Shown in pieces: positions 48,022 to 59,318 of a DNA stretch of 64,000 bases. The stretch's first letter is position 1. Each line of letters starts with the position of its first letter. This stretch comes from Brachynemurus nebulosus (Eukaryota > Arthropoda > Insecta > Neuroptera > Myrmeleontidae), in contig JAPWDM010000006.1 in the NCBI GenBank assembly GCA_035578155.1, positions 16,136,305 through 16,200,304 on the forward strand, read 5' to 3'. A program made the translations under genes and the position numbers. The notes under the pieces were generated by a model. That model saw only the letters and a program-made list of their open reading frames with translations, was not told where the DNA came from and did not search any database.

Positions 48022-49287
48022 CAGTAAAGCATACATTTCATGCATTTATCGATTATGCTAAATTCTGTATGTAAGTATAGATTGAGCCTCTTTACTTGGC
48101 AGTGCGCAGAAAACGAATTTAACACGTACATCTAATAGTAGGTAATAAAAGAGGGAACGAAAAAGAACAATATGTTTGTTAAAAAGGTGTCTCTTTTTAA
48201 TATGATTTAAAACTAGGTATTTTCAAATATATCTATCTGTATCATGCGTGAGTTAATACCAAGTAAAAAGGCCCCAGCTATATTAACTGTATAAAATAGT
48301 TAATTTATAGGAGTAGCAGCGGTAAGAATACCGGTACTCCCCAGGTGAAGCAAAACCATAAATTCGCCTCTGGTCGTAGAGTATCTATGTGCTTATTTCA
48401 CACTTGATCGATTCAATTTTATAATACTTACAAAATTAAAATTTTTTATAGTTTAATAGTACTTTTAGTAATAATTAATCTAATGATTAAAAATGTAGTT
48501 AAACAAAGTTATTTAATATCTAAAATATTAAGCAAACATATTTGATATTATCTACTACTAAAACCGGATTTAATTTAATATTACTTAAACTTTACACTAA
48601 TATAAAACTCATTTTCACATGAAAAAAATTTAATAAATTCCTAATATTTGTGTAGCTCTTATTTTTAAAATAATGAATCTTCTTCATTTAAAAACATTCT
48701 GTATTAATTATCTTTTTATCATTAAATACTTTCATTCTAATTTATTTATGTTTTTTACAATCAATAAGAACTGATTGCTGTAAACAAAGTTATCATCTTT
48801 GTAATATTAGGTATATTTACATACATTGTTACCATTTTAATATCTATTGTTTTGGACATCAAATAAGAGTATTCTCTTTGAAATTATTGTAAGATATTCT
48901 TTTATTCTGACCACAGAAATACCTACATATAATATATTATGTAGGTACATAAAAGATATTTTCTACTGCAACATACCTACTTATGAAAATTATGGAAATG
49001 TATCTATTTTTAAAATAATAAATAACACAAAAAAAGTATACACCAAAAGAAGACCCTGGTTTTTTAAATTACTTTTTTTTTATTGGTGCATATGTAGAAT
49101 ACAAATCTTGTGTGTCTTGGGGTTTATTGCATTTTTCTACTTTTATATTGCACAAATTTTTTCAATAAGGGGTAGAATAGCCTAGATGAAAACGATTTGA
49201 CAATCCTGAACAAATGGTAGATCCTTATGAGACTACGGTTGTTCAACAATGTTACCAGCATGTTAAATTTTCAACAGATACAAAATT

Positions 49288-49289
<2 letters not shown>
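48022..49289. other. Intergenic DNA, nothing recognised
   Basis: The 112-aa ORF at 48847..49185 is aromatic and lysine-rich from AT bias and has no recognisable domain. Confidence 0.45.

Positions 49290-49368
<79 letters not shown>
49290..49368. repeat. (TA)n microsatellite
   Basis: About 39 TA units, producing two overlapping false I/Y-repeat ORFs. Confidence 0.98.
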
Positions 49369-49373
<5 letters not shown>

Positions 49374-49510
49374 AAATTTCAACTGAAGACAAACTCTTTG
49401 AATGAAATGTGTGGTTATTCACGTTTCTTATATGATAAAATTACAATTATAATGGAAAAACGCATATTCATATGTGAATTTTATTTCGTTTTCGTAAATC
49501 TTTTCGTATA

Positions 49511-49635
49511 GAATCGTTCCTGTAACTATTTTTGGTACAGAACCACTGTAACCTTACTACTGTTGGTACAGAACCGCTACAACCTTACTACTTTTAGTAC
49601 AGAACTGCTATCACCTTACTATTTTTAGTTTAGAA
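49511..49635 (-). repeat. 31-bp minisatellite, inverted second locus
   Basis: Three to four degenerate units reading CCTTACTACTTTTAGTACAG on the + strand, the reverse complement of the unit at 23813..24047. Confidence 0.8.
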
Positions 49636-49724
49636 ATTTGATAGATAAAATTACTGAAAGGGTAAATAGATCTTGACTAACGATAGATCCGAGGAAATAT
49701 TTCAAAATAAAAAAAAAAAAAAAC

Positions 49725-49815
49725 ATGGGATCGTTGCTTTGTCACTTTTCACAACAAAAATCGTATAAACACGAGTCGACTTTCGGCCATTACGCCATCC
49801 TAAGGTGAAAAACAC
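49725..49815 (-). ncRNA. Hammerhead-like motif fragment (Penelope-type), copy 3
   Basis: On the minus strand: TTCACCTTAGGATGGCGTAA then TGGCCGAAAGTCGACTCGTG and GTGAAAAGTGACAAAGCAAC. It is almost identical to 14856..14960, except that the first core word is mutated (CTTAGGA for CTGATGA) and the fragment runs into an A/T run at 49711..49723. Confidence 0.45.
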
Positions 49816-50179
49816 ATTATATTACCTTCAGTCTTGAAAAAGATTATTCTGTAGATACAGTAGTAATAGTTTAACTGATCAAGTTAATATAATTGTCAGA
49901 CTAGTAACAAAATTTGAATAAGATTCAAATAAATTATATATTTTTAAATATGTAAATATTGTAATACCTATTTGTAAAATTGAAACGCAAAATTCCACGA
50001 CAAACTTTGATTTCATTAAATCAGTATCGTCTTTCAAAGGTCACATTTATGTTTTCGATTTTACAAAATCAATTAGTGACGCAGGACCTTCAGAAACGCG
50101 GGGTCTACTGTGTCGCACCGTCTTCAATTCAATGTCCTAAGAAAAGTAATGTACCTAATTCACTACAACCAGTCTCGTA

Positions 50180-50421
50180 AACTGAAGACTGGACTTCAAA
50201 AACAGGTTAAATACCAAAATACCAAAAAAAAAGAATTGAGTTAGACTCGAAAAAGGAATCTAATTGTAAGTGTTATTGCCAACAATATCGAAAGCATTAA
50301 TTTAATAGATTTGAGCGTTACTTTATGGTATTCCATATTTGATATTAGTAAACAAATACCACTTTTATGCCAAAATTTTTTTTTTGGTAGTTAGCCTGTT
50401 TTTAAAGTCCAGTCTTCAATT
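50180..50421. mobile_element. About 242-bp fold-back element
   Basis: ACTGAAGACTGGACTTCAAA with AACAGGTTAA at the left is mirrored by TTAGCCTG, TTTTTAAAGTCCAGTCTTCA at the right, giving arms of about 30 bp. It overlaps the spurious ORFs around 49980..50569. Confidence 0.6.
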
Positions 50422-52174
50422 GAATAACAACCAAATTTTTAGCGAATATTCGACATTACATAATTTGGTATCTTTATATAACGTAGTTATATACGGTACA
50501 GATTTTACCGTTTGCGCCGCATTTGCTCTTCCGCGCATTTTTTCACATCCACTTGAAAAATACGAATAATTCTACCTAGTGGGAAGTAAATAACAATTTT
50601 ATCTCATATTATCTAACACATTTTCCAAAAATGTTTTTATGTACATATATTTTTCTGCTCCAAGAAATTGAATTTCTACTTTCTCTAGAGACCGTTATAG
50701 CAAAGTCATGACTTTCCATTTTTTGATACCTTTGAAAAGTAACATTTGCATCAAAATCCCTTCAGTGTTTTAAACAAAACACCTTTATTACCATTCTATA
50801 CAAAAAGATTGTATTAAGATACTATTTGCCGAAAATAATTTGATTTATATGTATCTTAAAAAAACATCACTGAAACCTTTCACAACTCAAATGAGAAGAA
50901 TGATGAACAACATAAGTTAAGATATTATTGCGTACGATGTGAGGTTAGAATTGACAATAAAATTACATCATCAGTCATCAGTACGATATGAAAAAAATGA
51001 ACTAAAAGTCACTCAGACACATATTTCGATTGAACAAAAAAAAAAAAAAACGAAAATCGAAAAGCACTTGATCGAAAACTATTTTTCTTCTGCACCTACA
51101 CGTAGAAAAAGATAAACATATACCCATTTTTCACACAAACAAAAAAAAATAAATGATGAACCATATAAATAATTTTTGTTTTTCACCGATGCGATAGAAG
51201 AAGACGTTACCTCTATATTTACACTTACAGAAAGAAATAATCTACTATATCCACACAAACACCGGTTGTATACCTGCAACGTACCTGTGCCGTTTTGTCG
51301 GCTAGTGTGCCGGTGTGCCGGTACACTGCTGATAATAAAATAATACGTAGGAAACACATGTTTCCCAATTGTTTACTTAAGAATAAAACAAAAGCTTTTT
51401 GTTCCATAAATATTAACTGTATTTTAAAGTGATAAGTTAATATTATCACACTACTCTACCGGATGATTCAGATTGATTACGACGATTTAAACACGTTTGA
51501 TAATACATAATCATAAGACGTATCGGATTTCTTTCGGATCAGACAGTTTCGTCTTTAGCATATGCAGGTATACATATTGCACTCAATGTGACTAAAAGTT
51601 CAAAATATTTTCATAAAAACAACGTACACAAGCTACATACATACACATACATATGTGTATCCAAATATTATTTATACGTATTTTATGTAAACATCCTTTT
51701 TTTTCTTTTATTTATTATCTGCACAATTGAAAAGTGGCACTGTAATTTTAATTGACTATCAAAAGTATTTTTGTTTATATTATGTATGTGATCTTTTTTT
51801 ATTGTTTTCAATTTTGAGAGATAGAAGTATAGTTGCTTGTTAAAAATTTGTTTCTCAATAATAAAAAGTCTTAGTAAATACGTACGTCTTAGCTATTATA
51901 GTGGATCGTCTAAATATTCAACAACTTTTCAATATATTTTACAAAAATTTTTTCCGATTTTTTGAATTTTCTTACTTTTGTCAAATAAAAAATGCTGTTA
52001 GTATTCTAAATGGTGAAAAATGTAATTTTTGACCAATTATATTCATTCAAATGTGCATAATTTAATGTAATTTCGTTGCAAAATTTTATTGAAATAAGTA
52101 CGGTCCCGACCTGTCTGAAGAAACCCGGTACCTAATAATCATATATGACTCGAAACATGTCACACAGTTAATTA
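50422..52174. other. Intergenic DNA, nothing recognised
   Basis: ORFs at 51079..51357 and 51225..51449 have no identifiable domain. Confidence 0.5.
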
Positions 52175-52530
52175 ATAGTATATTGTGCAATAAGGGCGGA
52201 AAATTGTCGATTGCCCACGAGAGCGAAGTTGAGCGCACGATCGTAGTGAGTACGCTCATTCTGTGTCGAGTGGGCAATCGACAATCCCGCACGAGTTGCA
52301 AATATTGTTTAAATTACTTTGTTGGTGATTTCTATAGAATTAATTATAAAATATTTATTAAATGAAAAATCAAGAAGCGACTTGGCGTGTTTTATTGTCA
52401 ATTTGCGTGCGGAAAGTATACTTTCCGCACGCAAAAAACATGTGGGAATAGTAGAGTGTGTCGAACAGCTATTTTGCGTACAAAAGTGTGTGCGCCAAGT
52501 TAGTACTTCTCTTGCATGAGTAATAAAAAA
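52175..52530 (-). mobile_element. Hairpin-ended element (family A), copy 3, internally deleted
   Basis: The hairpin at about 52175..52308 starts ATAGTATATTGTGCAATAAG and pairs GTCGATTGCCCAC with GTGGGCAATCGAC-type sequence. The internal part just after the hairpin is missing relative to the other copies. The element closes with AGTACTTCTCTTGCATGAGT and AATAAAAAA. Confidence 0.83.
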
Positions 52531-52714
52531 TATATATTTCAACTTATTCTATTAACGAGACGGATATTAAACTTGGGAACCATGAATTTAGGAAAAATTA
52601 ACATATTATATTGTAGAGTAGATTTGGTTCAATACTATATACAATAATTTAGACCAATGCGCTTTCGTTTAAGAATTAATTAACTGGAAAACTACGAAAA
52701 ATATCGCTCATAAT

Positions 52715-52775
52715 CTTGATTATTAGAGCGCTACCTGTTGATAGGCTGCTGGTTCGAATCTACGCATCTCTATAT
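52715..52775 (+). repeat. tRNA-like segment, probably SINE or pseudo-tRNA
   Basis: TGATTATTAGAGCGCTACC resembles an A box and D-arm, and GCTGGTTCGAATCTACG carries a good B-box core. The anticodon and T stems do not close properly. A T run follows at about 52781. Confidence 0.4.
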
Positions 52776-53036
52776 ATTTTTTTTTTAATTTTTGTTATTG
52801 CCAATACAGCAATACTCAATTATTACATTGTTTGACTTTTACGATGTTATAACTTTTTTTAAAGTGATTATGGGAGATTATACTGCTCTACAATACATAT
52901 TAATTTTTCCCAAATCCATCATTCTCAGTTTGGAAACCTCCTTTGTAAATAACAAAGTTAAACTTACATTTGAATAATCAAAATCTTCTACTGTTCAAAT
53001 ATCAGTGATAGACCTTTATTCATTCTTTATTATGTA

Positions 53037-53260
53037 ATATGATCCATTTCAGTTAAATTTAACCATGATTCATCACTTATGAATTTAAATAATTTCCATT
53101 TTCTTGGCTTTATCTCTTCCATTATTGCACTTACGTAAATTTTAAAATTGCACTTTGTTTTCAGAAAAGAATAGAAGATTGATTTGTTTTGAATATAAGA
53201 ATTATTTAGTTTTTTAACTTTGACTCATGATCAATTGTATTTAAAATAGGGTATAATTGA
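53037..53260 (+). repeat. 220-bp dispersed repeat, copy 2 of 3
   Basis: Same landmarks in the same order as 20051..20270 and 59020..59245; isolated substitutions separate them. Confidence 0.7.
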
Positions 53261-54659
53261 TATAATATGACTTTTTATATTCGGATACATAGTATATTAA
53301 TCTGCAAATATGTTTTATCTAAATTATGAAAACTACTTTTTTATATTCTAATTTTTTCAAAAGGCTTTGGGGAATAAATATTTATAAAATATTTATAATA
53401 TTTTATTCATAAAATATTGAGTCGAAGCACAAAGGTATATTCTATTCAGAACGAAAAAACTCATTCTATTTAAAAACTGGTAAATATTGTGTGTCCAATT
53501 CGAATACAGTCACAAATAAAATTGTTAATAAAAATAAAAATGGTGTAGGTATATACCTATTTCAAAAAAAACTACGGTTGTATCGAAATAATAACGGAAA
53601 CAAATAATTTATTTTAAAACAAAAATATACGTTTTGAATTTTTGTTTTGTATGGAAAATTAATGTTTTATAAGTATAGTACTAATGCCTATTTGACTTTT
53701 ATAAATTCAAAATACTGAAAGTACTTTTATTTGTGTTTTACTCACCTATAAATATGTATATTTACAAAGAACTATAAGAAAAGCATCAAAAATAAAAGCT
53801 TCAAATATGAGAATCTTCCATTTTAGATTTGGCAGTTTTTAGATGAATTATTAAATCCAAATTAACTTTAAGAATTACTTATTTTTTCGACAGTGCATAT
53901 CTTAATAATTTTTAAACTTCACTATTTACTGATGTCCAAAATTTTAAATTTTTAGCATCATTTTTCATTTCCATAAAAATTTTCTCAACAATAGGCTTCG
54001 TAATCTACATGAAACTTTAACCGGAATTTGTTTTATTCTAAACTGTGTTCAATTTTGCTAGTTTCAACTGATTTTGATCACTTTTGTCATAACTAACCTC
54101 GTAAATTATAGTTTAAATTCAAAGTAACTTCTTTACAACTTGGAATCTTGAAATTTTTAAATCAAAGTTTAACATTGAGTGAATTCCATTCAAACATTTT
54201 TAATTAAATCAATGTAAGGTTTGACTGCAAGTTCATTTTTTTTACCGTGTATACCTACATTTATTATACAAGACACTAATTAATCAAGCTAAAGTTTTTT
54301 GATTTTACTTTTCTTAGACAATGAATTATCAAAAAAAAAAAAAAAATCACTTCGAAACAAAAAATTTACAAAAGAAAAAGCGTTGATTAATATTGCCGCA
54401 TTCTATATAAGAAAAATGGAGCAGCTTTTTCAATTAAAACAATCAGACTGCACAAATTTTCATCTTTTAACTTCTTTAAATGTCGTCAGTTATTCTTAAC
54501 AATCACAAAGATGTAAGCATATCCGTGTACAAGATGTTTCAAATTTAAAACACTGAAATTGAGAAATAACTGCGCAATTTTTGAGAAATTTGATTGAATT
54601 CTCAATTCAGTGTTCTGTATTGAGAAATGTTCAATTTTGCATGTAAATTAAAAAAAATA
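53261..54659. other. Intergenic DNA, nothing recognised
   Basis: Very AT-rich. The ORF at 54299..54499 begins in an A-run and shows no domain. Confidence 0.5.
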
Positions 54660-54667
54660 GTGTGAGG

Positions 54668-55121
54668 TAGTGATGTCGAGCTGTCGAGCAATTAGTCGAT
54701 TAATCGACTAAAGTTGTTTTTCAGATAAAATTAGTCATTAGTCGAAAATATCGAGCGGACCGTAATCGCCTAATCGACTAAATATTCGACTATGCAACTC
54801 TTTCAAAAACAATCTTTTCTTTTGAATTTAATTATTGACTTTTAGTATATTTTTTAAGAAAAAAAAAGATGACGTATCATAATGTGTCAATCACATAAAT
54901 GTGAAAAATTATACAAATAGATAAATTTTTAGTTTTTGTTTTGTTGAAGCCCAATAAATAATACACAAAAATTAATAAATTAGTCGCTTTTAGTCATTTA
55001 AACAAAAATTAATCATATTAGTCATTTAGTCGAAGTTAAAATAGTCGACTAAAAAAATTACTAAATGTAAACAAAATTAGTCGACTAAATCGATTAATTG
55101 ATTAATTATCTGACATCACTA
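54668..55121. mobile_element. 454-bp hAT MITE rich in TCGATTAATCGA words, copy 2, exact TSD
   Basis: The ends TAGTGATGTCG and TGACATCACTA match 42914..43352. The 8-bp TSD GTGTGAGG is identical on both sides (54660..54667, 55122..55129). Subterminal AGTCGATTAATCGACTAAA words are again present in both orientations. Confidence 0.95.
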
Positions 55122-55474
55122 GTGTGAGGATTAAAGTTAAAAGTACCGTTTTTAGTGTTCCGAAAACGTTTCTAAATCCCTTATATGTTTCTATGAATTC
55201 TGTCAAATCTTTGCCCTAACATTTTGCGCTTGACTGATGTTTGTTTAGTCACAATAATAACCTCTGAAGTAATGATCGTGGGAAGACTTTTAATTAAAGA
55301 AATTAAAGCTAAAAGTACGTTCAAAAAAAGTATGGCAAACATTTTGTTCTCAAAAAAATTGTCCTCACTTTGTGTACAACTTTAAAAAGCGAAAAAAAAC
55401 ATAAAATAGAAAGTATATTTGAAATTATTATTGGACAATTTTTGATCAAGATATCGCCCTCTTGAAAAAAAGTA

Positions 55475-55945
55475 ATAGTATATTATTCAACGAACTAGTA
55501 ATGATAGCTATTACTCACGAAGATGAAATTGCGACACGAGCCGAGCTTGTGAGGCGAGTGTCGTAATGCATCTGAGTGAGTAATAGCCATTGCAAGCGAG
55601 TAGAATACGATATTTTTTCTACGACTTTTTTCCTTTTTGATTTAAATAAAATTAAACATAAATTTTAAATCAAATTTTTAATCTATTTCTAATTTCATTA
55701 AAAGTTTGTATAATATTATGTATAAAACGATCAAAACAAAACATAAACTACTTTATTTACTTGAACGTTACTAAGATACACAAAACAAAAGCAAACCCAT
55801 GGAATAATGATTAATACTGTGATTTCATTGGTCAAGAGGGTATTGAGTAATGAACATTCCTCCACACCTTTGAATAATGCCTAACTTTCTCAACAATTAA
55901 CAGATATATAATGAGTGTGTTCTTCAACAGGAGTAGAAAAAAATA
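55475..55945 (-). mobile_element. Hairpin-ended element, second subfamily
   Basis: It begins ATAGTATATTATTCAACGAA, matching the tip of family A. A hairpin to about 55612 pairs GCTATTACTCACGAAGATG and GCGACAC with GTGTCG, CATCTGAGTGAGTAATAGCC. TTTTTTCTAC follows the hairpin, and its inverse GTAGAAAAAA closes the element at about 55943. The design equals family A while most of the sequence differs. Confidence 0.8.
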
Positions 55946-56340
55946 TTAATTCAAACTCAAGAAGGAAAATTTAATTTGCTTAATTTCTTGAAAATAATCT
56001 TCTCACAGTCTGGCACAAAGGATAACTCTCCCCTAACGTATAACAAATCGCAGGAAATGTTCACTCTATAAATTAACATATCAACAACAAAAGGAAACTG
56101 TGCAAGCCGACAAATATATTTTGATGTTAATTCTCCAAAAGAATGTTTCTTGACTTGCCAATTTATGTTTTTGTAGTTGAAATTATTAATCTTATAACAA
56201 CATCCGGTTGAAAATTCTATTATAACTATTTCCTAATTAAACTATTACTAAACTTATTTCACATTTCGTACCATTTTCCTTTTCCTTTGTTCCACGAATT
56301 TAATATTTTGTCTTAATATTTTTGATATAATTTGTTTCAG
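55946..56340 (+). other. Upstream region of the tachykinin gene, probably intron
   Basis: AT-rich sequence ending in a pyrimidine-rich TTTGTTTCAG (56331..56340), a good 3' splice site four bases before the start codon. This suggests that a 5' non-coding exon lies further upstream. That exon and the promoter could not be identified. Confidence 0.6.
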
Positions 56341-56344
56341 ATAA

Positions 56345-57199
56345 ATGATGAAAGGAGTATTTCCACACATGTTATGCTGTCTACTGGCATTTCAATGGTT
56401 CATAACAATTCAAGCATTAGATGAGGAATCGTTTATTGAAAAACGTGCCCCATCAATGGGCTTTCAGGGAATGCGAGGCAAAAAATTTGACAGCGACGAC
56501 ATAAATACAGTGAACGATTGGTCACCAGTGGCCGAATACATCGACAAACGAGCACCAATGATGGGTTTCCAGGGTGTTCGCGGTAAAAAATTATTCCACA
56601 ATAACAATTATCGAAATATTTACCAGTACAAACGAATTCCAATGGGTTTTCATGGAGTGCGTGGGAAAAAAAATTACGAATTCCCCACGAATTCCGATAA
56701 TGATGAATATATTCCAAATAATTGGAAACTGGAATCGAATTTATTCACCGGCATGAATGAGAACGATATCGACAGTTACGATAAACGAGCTCCCATGATG
56801 GGTTTTCAAGGTGTACGCGGTAAAAAAGACTTTGAGGCGGAACAGAAACGAGCACCAATTGCCGGTTTTTTTGGCGTGCGCGGTAAAAAGCAACCGTCCG
56901 GATTCTTTGGCATGAGAGGTAAGAAATATCCACTGGAATTTCGTGGAAAATTTGTTGGGGTACGAGGGAAAAAATTATTGGCGTCTGATATGATCAATGA
57001 CGATATTGACGACAACGATATCCAAAGTTTACTTTTGTTAAAAGGGTACGGGGCGCCAAATATCGAAAATACAACAAACGATAATAATAATTTAGCGCAT
57101 TTAGTTAATGAAAATGATAATGAAGTGTCGTGGGAGAAACGAAGAATGCAGGGTTTTATCGGGATGCGGGGAAAGAAAGATACCACCGAAAATAATTAA
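56345..57199 (+). CDS. Tk: Tachykinin-related peptide (TRP) preprohormone
   Basis: A 284-aa secretory neuropeptide precursor. Residues 1-24 form a signal peptide with a hydrophobic core (cleavage likely after TIQA). Eight peptides of the F-X-G-X-R type, each followed by the amidation and dibasic site GKK, are visible at about residues 35-45, 70-80, 98-107, 149-159, 170-180, 183-192, 195-208 and 267-276. They include APSMGFQGMR, APMMGFQGVR (twice), IPMGFHGVR, APIAGFFGVR and QPSGFFGMR. Most begin after KR; copies 5-7 are head to tail with GKK serving both sides. The seventh (YPLEFRGKFVGVR) is long and carries an internal FRGK. Spacers are acidic and N-rich. An in-frame TAA directly before the first ATG fixes the start. 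In insects these peptides signal through tachykinin G-protein-coupled receptors in brain and gut. The whole coding region is one exon here. Confidence 0.97.
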   Translation: MMKGVFPHMLCCLLAFQWFITIQALDEESFIEKRAPSMGFQGMRGKKFDSDDINTVNDWSPVAEYIDKRAPMMGFQGVRGKKLFHNNNYRNIYQYKRIPMGFHGVRGKKNYEFPTNSDNDEYIPNNWKLESNLFTGMNENDIDSYDKRAPMMGFQGVRGKKDFEAEQKRAPIAGFFGVRGKKQPSGFFGMRGKKYPLEFRGKFVGVRGKKLLASDMINDDIDDNDIQSLLLLKGYGAPNIENTTNDNNNLAHLVNENDNEVSWEKRRMQGFIGMRGKKDTTENN

Positions 57200-57203
57200 A
57201 CAG

Positions 57204-57262
57204 GTATTCAATTTCGAATCTATTGAAATTGATCATTTTTGCTGATTTAATTTTTGTTTCAG
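57204..57262 (+). other. Possible 59-bp intron in the 3' UTR of Tk
   Basis: CAG|GTATTC four bases after the stop codon and TTTTTGTTTCAG ending at 57262 form a donor and acceptor pair around a T-rich tract. The stop is so close to the donor that decay by the exon-junction rule would not be expected. This is sequence inference only. Confidence 0.4.
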
Positions 57263-57452
57263 AAAACTAACAATTTTATTCAATAGTTCAAAAAATATAA
57301 TACCTGAACGTTTATAATTCAATTATTGTTTGTTTAAAATATCTGCTAAACGAAATTTTTAACACTGATCAGGGCCGGCGCAACCATATAGGCGAACTAG
57401 GCGATCGCCTGGGGCGCCAAAAATCTAGGGACGTAAAAATTATAAATTTTAC

Positions 57453-57624
57453 AAGTACACGGAGAGAAAATTCCTATAAAAATTACTGTGCTCATACTAC
57501 AATCGACATGTAACAGGCGAACATATCCAATTTTTGTACGGTAAAATTGGATATGTTCGCCTGTTACACGTCGATTGTAGTATGAGCACAGTAATTTTTA
57601 TAGGAATTTTTTCTCCGTGTACTT
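57453..57624. mobile_element. 172-bp near-perfect palindromic MITE
   Basis: Arms of about 80 bp starting AAGTACACGGAGAGAAAATT and ending in the inverse, with only about two mismatches. The centre is TTTGTACGGTAAAA. The high arm identity implies a recent insertion or gene conversion between the arms. Confidence 0.88.
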
Positions 57625-57695
57625 ATTTTTTTTGTTAGCTAAATTCACCTTCCAAACGATTTTAACATTTAGGTAACTTTATGTCTTTTGATTGT

Positions 57696-57730
57696 GATTG
57701 AGGGTTGTTTTTTGGATAACCCTCAATCTT
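57696..57730. other. Short stem-loop
   Basis: GATTGAGGGTT and AACCCTCAATC form a perfect 11-bp stem around a short T-rich loop, directly upstream of the hammerhead-like motif. Confidence 0.6.
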
Positions 57731-57738
57731 GTTCGATA

Positions 57739-57870
57739 CCTGATGATGAGTTAATCACTCGAAAACCGATTCGTAATTTAAACAATTAAATATAGTGAAA
57801 AGTTGACAAAGAAAATTATTTTCATATTTATTATTTTATAATATGAATTTTCACAAAGTAAACCTTTCTA
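57739..57870 (+). ncRNA. Hammerhead-like motif and Penelope-type flank, copy 4
   Basis: CTGATGA, T, GAG, loop TTAATCA, CTC, GAAA: the same layout as 14864, but with stem II changed from GGC/GCC to GAG/CTC, a compensated change. Downstream AGTGAAAAGTTGACAAAG and TTTTCACAAAGTAAACC match copy 2. Confidence 0.5.
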
Positions 57871-57980
57871 GTGTTAATTATTTATGTCAAAAAGGTTGAT
57901 CGGATACATTTTAAGTATTTAAAAAAATATATTAAGAAAGGCGTCAGTCAACCTTTTTTTTAAATTATCTCCTTTATGAT

Positions 57981-58446
57981 TTTTTATTACTCCTGCGGGA
58001 GAAGTACTAACTTGGCGCACACATTTCTGTACGCAAAATAGCTGTTTGCCCACTGTACTCTTCCCACATACTTTTTTGCGGGCGCAAAGTAACTTTCCAC
58101 ACGCAAATTGACAATAAAACACGCAAAGCCGCCTCTTGATTTTTCGTTTAATAAATATTTCATAATTATTTCTATAGAAACCACCAACAAAATAATTTAA
58201 ACAAGATTTAATTCAGAAAAAAAAGACAAACACTTAAAAATATTATTTTAAAAAGTAATAAAAATGTCAAAAATAGTAATAATAATAGAAAAAAGTATGT
58301 GAAATTCGTAATAAAAAATAGTATGTGCAACTCGTGCGGGATTGTCGATTGCCCCACTTAAGCGAATGAGCGCACTCACTACGTTCGTGCGCTCAACTTC
58401 GCTTTCGCTATCGACAATTTCCTGCACTTATTGCACAATATACTAT
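57981..58446 (+). mobile_element. Hairpin-ended element (family A), copy 4
   Basis: It begins TTTTTATTACTCCTGCGGGA and ends in the hairpin 58318..58446 (ATAGTATGTGCAACTCGTGC ... TTGCACAATATACTAT). The hairpin has lost a few bases of the GGGCAATCGA arm. It lies inside the hAT at 57370..59318. Confidence 0.87.
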
Positions 58447-58477
58447 TTTATTAGAATATTTTTTTAATTCTTAAAAA

Positions 58478-58760
58478 AGTGTTGATGTTTATCTGCATTA
58501 TATGATTGGCCAAGTGGTCGGAAAACGAAATTTAATATTACACGATTTAATATTATTCCAATTAATGACGGAAATGATTCCATGCTACAAGAAATCTATT
58601 TAGAGTTAAAGAATTACTTTTTAAAATTTCTCTAATGTTTAAAAAAGTGTCGATATTTATCGGAATTACATTGTCGGCCAAGTGGTCGGAAAACGACATT
58701 TCATATTACACAATCTAATGTTATTCCAGTTAACGACGAAAATGATTCCAGCCTATAAGA
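58478..58760 (+). repeat. Tandem duplication, about 174-bp period
   Basis: AAAAAAGTGTTGATGTTTAT, GGCCAAGTGGTCGGAAAACG, ATATTACACGATTTAATATT and GAAATGATTCCA recur in the same order at about 58652 with substitutions. It lies inside the hAT. Confidence 0.8.
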
Positions 58761-59019
58761 TTGACGCAGGAAAGACTGGTAGAGTTGGCGATAATATCAA
58801 CTGAACGAGAATTACCGCAAACCATATCGTCTTTAATGAACTAGTTCTTATATTTTCTAAGCTTAAGACTAGAAAAAGTAAAATGTAATCTTCAGTTTTT
58901 GTTTTCTGTTTTGTTATACTTTATTTTCTCTTTTTTTTATTATTAATTATTTAAAATAATTTATTTTACACGTTAAAAGTTGAAAATTCATTGTATGACT
59001 TTTAACTGTTATTATATCT

Positions 59020-59245
59020 AAGTATGGTCCATTTCACTTAAATTTAACCATACTTCATCACTTATGAATTTAAACAAATTTCGTTTTCTTGGCTATGTCT
59101 CTTTCATTATTGCATTTACGTAAATTTTAAAATTGCAGTTTGTTTTTAGAAAAGAATAGAAGATTGATTTGTTTTGAATATACCTAAGAATTATTTAATT
59201 TTTTAACTTTGACTCATGATCAATTGTATTTGAAATAGGATATAT
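59020..59245 (+). repeat. 220-bp dispersed repeat, copy 3 of 3
   Basis: Same order of landmarks as 20051..20270 and 53037..53260, with a short CTAAG-type insertion near 59184. Confidence 0.7.
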
Positions 59246-59318
59246 GTAAGTGTTTATCAAATTCGTGGGCGCCAAAAGATTATTCGCCTAGGGCGCAAAA
59301 TAACCTTGCGCCGGCCCT

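Larger units (their letters stand above)
57370..59318. mobile_element. hAT element, 1.95 kb including nested insertions, just 3' of Tk
   Basis: The ends CAGGGCCGGCGCAACC and CTTGCGCCGGCCCTG are inverted. The flanks ACACTGAT and CAACTGAT agree in six of eight positions. Terminal parts carry GGCGATCGCCTGGGGCGCC and TCGCCTAGGGCGC. No transposase is seen. Inside are a 172-bp palindrome, a Penelope-like fragment, a family A hairpin element, a tandem duplication and a 220-bp repeat. Confidence 0.87.

Noticed and set aside
48847..49185. 112-aa ORF rich in I, F, Y and K
   Set aside because: Composition is what AT-rich random sequence gives; no domain or repeat support.
52715..52775. Functional tRNA gene
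   Set aside because: Good B-box core, but the anticodon and T stems do not pair and no acceptor stem closes.
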